NCBI GenBank assembly: GCA_934476085.1 | Contig: CAKSNE010000001.1 | Span: 1-64,000 of the forward strand | From: an uncultured Eubacteriales bacterium | Lineage (GTDB): Bacteria > Bacillota > Clostridia > Oscillospirales > Acutalibacteraceae | DNA length: 64,000 nucleotides | Reading direction: 5' to 3' | Shown here: piece by piece, positions 58,675 through 64,000 of the stretch | Numbering within the stretch: the first letter of the stretch is position 1 | How the letters are laid out: every line of letters starts with the position of its first letter | Notes under the pieces: model-generated | The model's database searches: none | What the model saw: only the letters and a program-made list of their open reading frames with translations | Told to the model about the DNA's origin: nothing | Made by a program: the position numbers and the translations under genes

Positions 58675-60855
58675 ATGGCTTATAGAGAATATTCTTTTGA
58701 TGATATTGTTGAAGCTACTGAAAAACAGAATAAAGAATATGACCTTGATAAAATTAAAAAGGCTTATTTGTTCGGTGAAGACGCTCACAAAGGTCAGTTT
58801 CGCAAATCGGGCGAGCGTTATTTTAACCACCCGATAGCCGTTGCGATAATTATTATTAATCTTGGTATGGATAGTGATTCTATCGTTACTGCACTTTTAC
58901 ATGATGTTGTTGAAGATACATCTCATGATATTGATGAGATTAAAAAAGAGTTTGGCGATGATGTCGCTATGCTAGTTGAAGCGTTGACTAAAATTGCAAA
59001 TTTGCCTTATGTTTCAAGAGAAGAAACACAGGCTGAAAATATTAGAAAAATGCTTCTTGCTATGTCGGAGGATATTAGGGTTATTATTATAAAGCTTGCC
59101 GACAGACTTCATAATATGCGAACAATAGAAGGCCATAAATCAGAAGCAAAGCGTAGGGATATAGCAAAAGAAACACTTGAAATTTATGCTCCTATCGCTC
59201 ACCGTCTCGGTATCCGTCCTGTTAAAGAAGAGCTTGAAGACAGGGCTATTCGTGTGCTTGACCCGATAGCTTATAAAGACATTGAAGATTCGCTTGCTAT
59301 GCACAAAGATAAACAACAAAATTATCTTCAATCAATTATTCAAAGAATTGATAAAAGACTTCGCCCGATTATTCCAAATATTAAAATTGACGGACGAGTA
59401 AAATCAATTCACGGAATTTATCGTAAAATGTATATGCAAGGCAAGTCTTTTGATGAAATTTATGATGTTTATGCAGTTAGAATTATTACCGACACAGTAA
59501 CAGACTGTTATAACATTCTAGGATATATTCATGATATGTTCCGCCCTATTCCGGGTAGATTTAAGGATTATATTTCAACACCAAAACCAAATATGTATCA
59601 ATCGCTTCATTCAACGGTTTTGCCGAGAGAGGGTATCCCTTTTGAAGTTCAAATAAGAACTTGGGAGATGCATGAAACCGCTGAACTCGGTATTGCGGCA
59701 CATTGGAAATATAAAACCGGTGTTAGCAAAGATGATCCTAAAATGGATCAGCGTTTAAACTGGGTAAGACATTTGCTTGAAAACCAAAAAGAAAGCGATA
59801 ACCCACAAGAACTCGTTACCACAATCAAAACTGATTTAACACAAGATGATGTTTTTGCGGTTACACCGAAAGGCGATGTTATTAACTTGCCTGTTGGCTC
59901 TTGTGTTATTGATTTTGCTTATGCAATTCATACCGCAGTCGGTAATAAAATGGTTGGTGCTAAGGTTGACGGCAGAATTGTGCCGATTGATTATAAGATA
60001 AAAACAGGCGAAGTTGTTGATATTTTAACTACTTCACAACCACATGGCCCTAGTCGAGATTGGCTTAATATTGTTAAAACAAGCGAAGCTAAATCAAAGA
60101 TCAGAACTTGGTTTAAAAAAGAAAAAAGACCTGAAAATATTGAGCGTGGTAAGGCTGAAATTGAGCGTGAGTTAAAAAGAAACTTTATTACGCTTGAAGA
60201 AGATGAGTATAACGAGATTTTACAACGCATTACCGATAAACAAGGTCTTAAAACAATTGATGATTTATATGCGGCAGTAGGTTACGGTGGCGTTATCTTC
60301 TCCAGATTTATTCCTAGAATTAAAGAAGACTTTAAAAACTCTAAAAAGCCTGCTACTGCTCCTGATGTTGAAAAATTAATCAAAGAAACCAAGTCTGATG
60401 ACGGCGTTATTACTGTTGACGGAACGGATAACTGTCTTATCAAGCTTGCAAAATGTTGCAGTCCTTTGCCGGGTGATCCGATTATCGGTTTTGTTACCCG
60501 TGGTCATGGTATTTCTGTTCATAAAAGAGATTGTACTAATGTACCTCGTGATATGACAAAATGCGAAGATCCTGAACGCTGGATCAGGGTTAAATGGACA
60601 GGCAAGAAGAACGAGTCATTTAAGTCAACGCTTACAATTCACTCTATCGATCGTCCACAGATGGTTGCCGATATTACTATGGAAATCGCCAATATGCGTT
60701 TGGCTCTTCATAGCATCTCTGCAAGAGAAATTAAAGACGGTAACTGTGTAACGGTTATTACTGTCAGCATTGAAAGTGTTGAACACCTTAAAAATATTAT
60801 CAACAGACTTTCTAAAATTAACGGTGTTTATTCGATTGAAAGGACAGGTATGTAA
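58675..60855 (+). CDS. rel: Bifunctional (p)ppGpp synthetase/hydrolase (Rel)
   Basis: This 726-residue stringent-response enzyme has, in order, the HD hydrolase domain (KGQFRKSGERYFNHP, ALLHDVVEDT), the synthetase domain (RVKSIHGIYRKMYM, DVYAVRIIT, YISTPKPNMYQSLHSTV), a TGS domain (VFAVTPKGDVINLPVGS), a helical/zinc-finger region with AKCCSPLPGDPI, and a C-terminal ACT domain. Both active sites look intact. AGGAGTA precedes the start. The next gene starts on the base after its stop. Confidence 0.96.
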   Translation: MAYREYSFDDIVEATEKQNKEYDLDKIKKAYLFGEDAHKGQFRKSGERYFNHPIAVAIIIINLGMDSDSIVTALLHDVVEDTSHDIDEIKKEFGDDVAMLVEALTKIANLPYVSREETQAENIRKMLLAMSEDIRVIIIKLADRLHNMRTIEGHKSEAKRRDIAKETLEIYAPIAHRLGIRPVKEELEDRAIRVLDPIAYKDIEDSLAMHKDKQQNYLQSIIQRIDKRLRPIIPNIKIDGRVKSIHGIYRKMYMQGKSFDEIYDVYAVRIITDTVTDCYNILGYIHDMFRPIPGRFKDYISTPKPNMYQSLHSTVLPREGIPFEVQIRTWEMHETAELGIAAHWKYKTGVSKDDPKMDQRLNWVRHLLENQKESDNPQELVTTIKTDLTQDDVFAVTPKGDVINLPVGSCVIDFAYAIHTAVGNKMVGAKVDGRIVPIDYKIKTGEVVDILTTSQPHGPSRDWLNIVKTSEAKSKIRTWFKKEKRPENIERGKAEIERELKRNFITLEEDEYNEILQRITDKQGLKTIDDLYAAVGYGGVIFSRFIPRIKEDFKNSKKPATAPDVEKLIKETKSDDGVITVDGTDNCLIKLAKCCSPLPGDPIIGFVTRGHGISVHKRDCTNVPRDMTKCEDPERWIRVKWTGKKNESFKSTLTIHSIDRPQMVADITMEIANMRLALHSISAREIKDGNCVTVITVSIESVEHLKNIINRLSKINGVYSIERTGM

Positions 60856-61482
60856 ATGGCAGTAAAAAAGTTTGAAATAGGTCCGCTTGGCACTAATTGT
60901 TATATTTTTACCGATGAAAAAACAGGCGAGTCGGTTATAATTGACCCTGCTTTTCCAACGGATAAGTTAATTGAAGAGGTTAAAAAGTCTGATATAAAAT
61001 ACATTCTTTTAACCCATGCTCACGCCGATCATATTATGGCTCTTCATAAGGTAAAAGAGTTAACAGGTGCTAAAGTTGTGGCTCATATTAATGAAAATGA
61101 GCGACTTCATAATCCGGTTTCTAATTTACATGATGCACTTGGTTGTTATACCGAAAGCTATGTCCCCGAAGATATTGATATAGCAGTTAATGATGGCGAT
61201 GTTATTGAGTTTGGCGAGAAGATCATTACTGTTATTCATACACCGGGACATACTGACGGCTCGGTTTGCTATTTATGTGAAAACATTATTTTTTGCGGTG
61301 ATACCATTTTTCAAGGCTCTCATGGCAGAACTGATTTTCCTAGCGGAAGTTTTTCGCAAATGATAGATTCATTTTATAAGCTTTCTAATTTAGAAGGCGA
61401 CTATTTAATGTTGCCGGGACATCAAGGCTCGACAACGCTAAAAGAAGAACGCAATTTTAATCCATTATCGAGGTATATATGA
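60856..61482 (+). CDS. Metallo-beta-lactamase-fold hydrolase, glyoxalase II-like
   Basis: This 208-residue MBL-fold protein has GTNCYIFTDEKTGESVIIDPA, the metal site LTHAHADHI, HTPGHTDGSVCYL, FCGDTIF and LPGHQGST. It matches the small YqgX/YcbL-type hydrolases that cleave lactoylglutathione-like thioesters. The ATG at 60856 directly abuts the rel stop, so translation is coupled. It overlaps hemZ by 4 nt. Confidence 0.88.
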   Translation: MAVKKFEIGPLGTNCYIFTDEKTGESVIIDPAFPTDKLIEEVKKSDIKYILLTHAHADHIMALHKVKELTGAKVVAHINENERLHNPVSNLHDALGCYTESYVPEDIDIAVNDGDVIEFGEKIITVIHTPGHTDGSVCYLCENIIFCGDTIFQGSHGRTDFPSGSFSQMIDSFYKLSNLEGDYLMLPGHQGSTTLKEERNFNPLSRYI

Positions 61483-62900
61483 TAAAACTTGAACTAATCG
61501 GCAATGATTATAAATTTGAAATTGAAAATATAATACAACTGTTTTTTCCACAGGAAAAAGTGTCTTTTGTTGAAGGCGATTTTGCTAAAATAACTGTTTT
61601 TAAGTATAATTTATCGCTTTCGGTTTCAGTTAGAATTTTTGATGAATTTCATCAGAAACACGATTGTGCTTTTGCGGAATTTGACGCAGAGCGTTCCTGT
61701 TGTAAACTGCTTTTTGAGATATTAAGCTCGGTTACGGGAAATATACCTAAATGGGGTATTCAAACTGGCGTAAGACCAACAAAACTGCTTCGTAATCTAA
61801 CCAGAAAATTCGGCATAGACTACGCAAAGGATTATATGCAAAACAAATTGCTTATTTCTGATGAAAAGTTTAAAATGGCAGAAGATATTGTTGCTTTACA
61901 AGACGATATTTTAAAAAAGAAAAAGGATAATTCTTTTAGCCTTTATATTTCAATTCCTTTTTGCCGTTCACGCTGTTCTTATTGCTCGTTTATTTCTCAT
62001 GATATTGAAAAATCAAAGAAATTAATACCCGATTATATTAAATATTTGCTTAAAGAAATCCGCTTTACCGCTGAAATTGCAAGAGAGAAAGAGATGATTT
62101 TGCAAACTGTTTATATCGGCGGCGGAACACCGACTGTTTTAGAAGCCGACCAATTAAGCGTTATAATGGAAGCGATAAATACATATTTTGATACATCTGA
62201 TTTGCTTGAATTTACCGTTGAAGCAGGTCGACCTGATACAATTACAAAAGAAAAATTAGATGCTATAAAATTGGGCGGCGCTACAAGAATTTCGGTTAAT
62301 CCGCAAACGCTCAATGATGATGTTTTAAAAACAATTAAGAGAAATCATACCGCTAAAGACTTTTATGATGCTTATAATATGGCTGTGTCAGCGGGATTTG
62401 ATAATATTAATACCGATTTAATTGCCGGATTGCCGGGTGATGATTTTGAGTCATTTAGCGATACAATTGAGAAAATAGTTGATTTAGATCCGGCTTGTGT
62501 TACAATTCATTGTTTATCGGTAAAACGCTCTTCAACACTTGTTTATAATGGCAATGCACAATACAATCCGGAGAGTAAAACTGTTTCGGATATGCTCGGT
62601 TTTTCTCATCAAACCTTACTTGAAGGCGGTTATAACCCTTACTATATGTATCGTCAAAGCAAGATGGCGGGAAATAATGAAAATATCGGTTGGTCAAAAC
62701 CGGGCTTTGAGTCGCTTTATAACATTTTTATAATGGAAGAAATTCAAACAATTTTGGCACTTGGTGCAGGCGGTTCAACTAAATTAGTTGACGGTGATCA
62801 TATTGAAAGAATTTTTAATTATAAATATCCTTATGAATATATTAACGGTTTTAAAGAAATGATTAACAGAAAGCAAAAAATTTATGACTTTTACAATTAA
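61479..62900 (+). CDS. hemZ: Oxygen-independent coproporphyrinogen dehydrogenase-like radical SAM protein HemZ
   Basis: This 473-residue radical SAM enzyme has the cluster motif CRSRCSYC (CxxxCxxC) and the HemN-type IGGGTPTVLEADQL, followed by FTVEAGRPDT and RISVNPQTLND. About 150 residues precede the radical SAM core, with GIQTGVRPTKLL as the family's N-terminal landmark. It would act on porphyrinogen propionates, but HemZ may have another role. The order rel-MBL-hemZ is common in Clostridia. Confidence 0.92.
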   Translation: MIKLELIGNDYKFEIENIIQLFFPQEKVSFVEGDFAKITVFKYNLSLSVSVRIFDEFHQKHDCAFAEFDAERSCCKLLFEILSSVTGNIPKWGIQTGVRPTKLLRNLTRKFGIDYAKDYMQNKLLISDEKFKMAEDIVALQDDILKKKKDNSFSLYISIPFCRSRCSYCSFISHDIEKSKKLIPDYIKYLLKEIRFTAEIAREKEMILQTVYIGGGTPTVLEADQLSVIMEAINTYFDTSDLLEFTVEAGRPDTITKEKLDAIKLGGATRISVNPQTLNDDVLKTIKRNHTAKDFYDAYNMAVSAGFDNINTDLIAGLPGDDFESFSDTIEKIVDLDPACVTIHCLSVKRSSTLVYNGNAQYNPESKTVSDMLGFSHQTLLEGGYNPYYMYRQSKMAGNNENIGWSKPGFESLYNIFIMEEIQTILALGAGGSTKLVDGDHIERIFNYKYPYEYINGFKEMINRKQKIYDFYN

Positions 62901-62903
62901 TTG

Positions 62904-62932
62904 TTGATTTTATAGGAATTTTATTATATAAT
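62904..62932 (+). promoter_or_regulatory. Promoter of the zinc-ribbon gene
   Basis: TTGATT (62904-62909), 17 nt, TATAAT (62927-62932), 33 nt before the ATG. Confidence 0.8.
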
Positions 62933-62965
62933 ATTAATAGTAAAATCAAGAAAGGGAGTATCACT

Positions 62966-63322
62966 ATGGGATTATTTGAAGATACTGTTGTAAAAGCAAA
63001 AGACGCTTTTGATGCGGCTGCTAAAAAGACTAATGAAGTTATAAGTATTCAAAAATTGAAAATCAAAGCTTCACAGATTAATTCACAATTATCTAGTGAT
63101 TTTGAAACTCTCGGCAGACTTTATTTTGACGAAATCAAAGGTTCTGAAGAGCTAAACGAGGATTGCAAAGAAATTGTTGAATCAATTAAGCAAAAATTTG
63201 TTGAGCTAAAGCAAGTTGAAGAAGAAATCGAAACTCAAAGAAAAACTAAAGTTTGTAAAAACTGCAACTGCAAAAACCCAGAAGAAGCGGAATTTTGCTT
63301 TAAATGCGGTAAGAAATTATAA
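62966..63322 (+). CDS. Small coiled-coil protein with a C-terminal zinc ribbon
   Basis: This 118-residue protein has a helical N-terminal region (about residues 5-90, with heptad-like LKIKASQINSQLSSD and KQKFVELKQVEEEIE) and a zinc ribbon CKNCNCKNPEEAEFCFKCG at the end. Such zinc-ribbon coiled-coil proteins are frequent in Clostridia with unknown function. AAAGGGAGT precedes the start. Monocistronic. Confidence 0.78.
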   Translation: MGLFEDTVVKAKDAFDAAAKKTNEVISIQKLKIKASQINSQLSSDFETLGRLYFDEIKGSEELNEDCKEIVESIKQKFVELKQVEEEIETQRKTKVCKNCNCKNPEEAEFCFKCGKKL

Positions 63323-63340
63323 AATTTATAGTTGTTAAGT

Positions 63341-63366
63341 AAAATGGCTATTTATTTAGCCATTTT
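63341..63366 (+). terminator. Terminator after the zinc-ribbon gene
   Basis: Ten-bp stem AAAATGGCTA with TAGCCATTTT (63341-63350 and 63357-63366), 6-nt loop, then ATTTTTG. Confidence 0.85.
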
Positions 63367-63398
63367 ATTTTTGCAATAAAAAGAAAGGTTTATTTTTA

Positions 63399-64000
63399 AT
63401 GAAAATAGGACTTGTTATTGCTGATGACGCTGAATTTGCTCCGATTTTAGAAAAAAGCAGAGCTTACAGCGGAAAAGAATTTAATCTTTGTGGCGATAAG
63501 GCATTAAGTTTTGAAACTTTTAAAGGCAATGAAATTGTCGCTGTTCTTTGCGGAACAGGTAAAGTTAATGCTGCCGGTGCTACTGCGACACTTATTTGCA
63601 AAGAAAAGCCTGATTGTATAATAAATTTCGGTCTTTCGGGTGCTATTAAAGATGTTTATAAAAATGATATTGTTATCGGTACTCATTTTGTTGAACACGA
63701 TTTTGATTTAACGCCGTTAGGTTATGAGCTTGGCGTTAAACCACAGCAAAAATATATTTATGAGCCTGATAAAGAATTATTTGACAGATTTGTAGCTAAA
63801 TTTTCGTTTTTAAAACCTGCTAATTGTGTAACAGGAGATATGTTTGTTGGTACAAAAGAGCGAAAAGATTATATAATCGAAAAATTCGGCGGCGGTTGTT
63901 GTGATATGGAAAGTGCTGCGATTGCATCGGTTTGTTATAAAATGGAAGTACCGTTTTTATCGTTCAGAAAGATTTCTGATGATGCAGATGAATCGGCAAA
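63399..64000 (+). CDS. 5'-methylthioadenosine/S-adenosylhomocysteine nucleosidase-family protein (3' truncated)
   Basis: The frame from ATG 63399 (AAAGGTTT upstream) stays open to the window end, giving 200 residues. It is a purine-nucleoside phosphorylase-fold protein: MKIGLVIADDAEFAPIL, then LCGTGKVNAAGATATLI, NFGLSGAI and GDMFVGTKE. The ribose-binding DMESAAIASVCY is intact. MTAN enzymes have this same order. The N-terminal GLVIADDAEF differs slightly from the usual GIIGAM start, so a related nucleosidase (for example for futalosine-type substrates) is possible. Confidence 0.85.
   Translation, partial: MKIGLVIADDAEFAPILEKSRAYSGKEFNLCGDKALSFETFKGNEIVAVLCGTGKVNAAGATATLICKEKPDCIINFGLSGAIKDVYKNDIVIGTHFVEHDFDLTPLGYELGVKPQQKYIYEPDKELFDRFVAKFSFLKPANCVTGDMFVGTKERKDYIIEKFGGGCCDMESAAIASVCYKMEVPFLSFRKISDDADESA

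Noticed and set aside
1..64000. CRISPR arrays, insertion sequences, prophage genes, tRNA or rRNA genes
   Set aside because: Looked for regular repeats, transposase or integrase motifs and tRNA cloverleaf ends with CCA; none were convincing.

Overview
The window is chromosomal DNA from a low-GC anaerobic Firmicute, most likely a gut or rumen member of the Clostridia near Ruminococcaceae/Oscillospiraceae. The evidence is AT-rich codon use, AGGAGG-type ribosome binding sites, TTGACA-17-TATAAT promoters, a type III glutamine synthetase, GH43 and GH10 glycoside hydrolases, a clostridial PotC-PotD fusion, a class B sortase, and Bacillus-like gene order around nusA-infB, holB-ricT and recJ-rel. I see no phage, insertion sequence, CRISPR array, tRNA or rRNA.

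Layout. 1-3.2 kb: the tail of a secreted protein, then convergent GH43 and GH10 enzymes without signal peptides. 3.3-9.4 kb: feoA-feoB, glutamine synthetase III and a CNNM/CorC-type membrane protein. 9.4-11.2 kb: a decayed gene fragment behind a consensus promoter, a lipoprotein and a hexapeptide-repeat acyltransferase. 11.5-20.2 kb: a galactose-type sugar system, mglB-mglA-mglC plus a small one-repeat membrane protein, followed by an AraC-type response regulator, a YesM-type histidine kinase and a second sugar-binding lipoprotein overlapping the kinase gene. 20.3-24.1 kb (minus): a MarR regulator coupled to citrate synthase, then htpG. 24.2-28.1 kb: an ABC-2 exporter, a PHP-domain protein and a short MGMT-family protein.

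28.1-39.8 kb is a housekeeping run: rimP-nusA-rnpM-ylxQ-infB-rbfA-nrnA-truB-ribF-holB-ricT, a ferredoxin with its own promoter, then a TrmN6-like methyltransferase and rsmI. 39.8-43.2 kb holds a cytidylate kinase-like protein and a cell-envelope set (sortase B, LCP protein, cyclophilin lipoprotein). 43.3-48.1 kb (minus) is potA-potB-potCD-HAD behind a leader of about 270 nt that can fold into a multi-helix junction next to the potA ribosome binding site. 48.2-53.5 kb has an FkbM methyltransferase, RemB, a WalJ-like hydrolase, rlmH, a broken MBOAT gene, a polysaccharide deacetylase and nrdR. 53.6-56.5 kb is rpmG-secE-nusG-rplK-rplA, with an unusually long SecE and two copies of a probable L1-binding motif. 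56.6-62.9 kb is recJ-rel-MBL hydrolase-hemZ. The window ends with a zinc-ribbon protein and a partial nucleosidase.

The observations most worth following are the potA leader RNA, the SecE fused to a four-helix membrane domain, the kinase/binding-protein pair beside the mgl transporter, and two gene remnants (about 9.5 kb and 51 kb) that an ATG-based gene finder would miss. All functions are inferred from motifs and context; no database search was possible.
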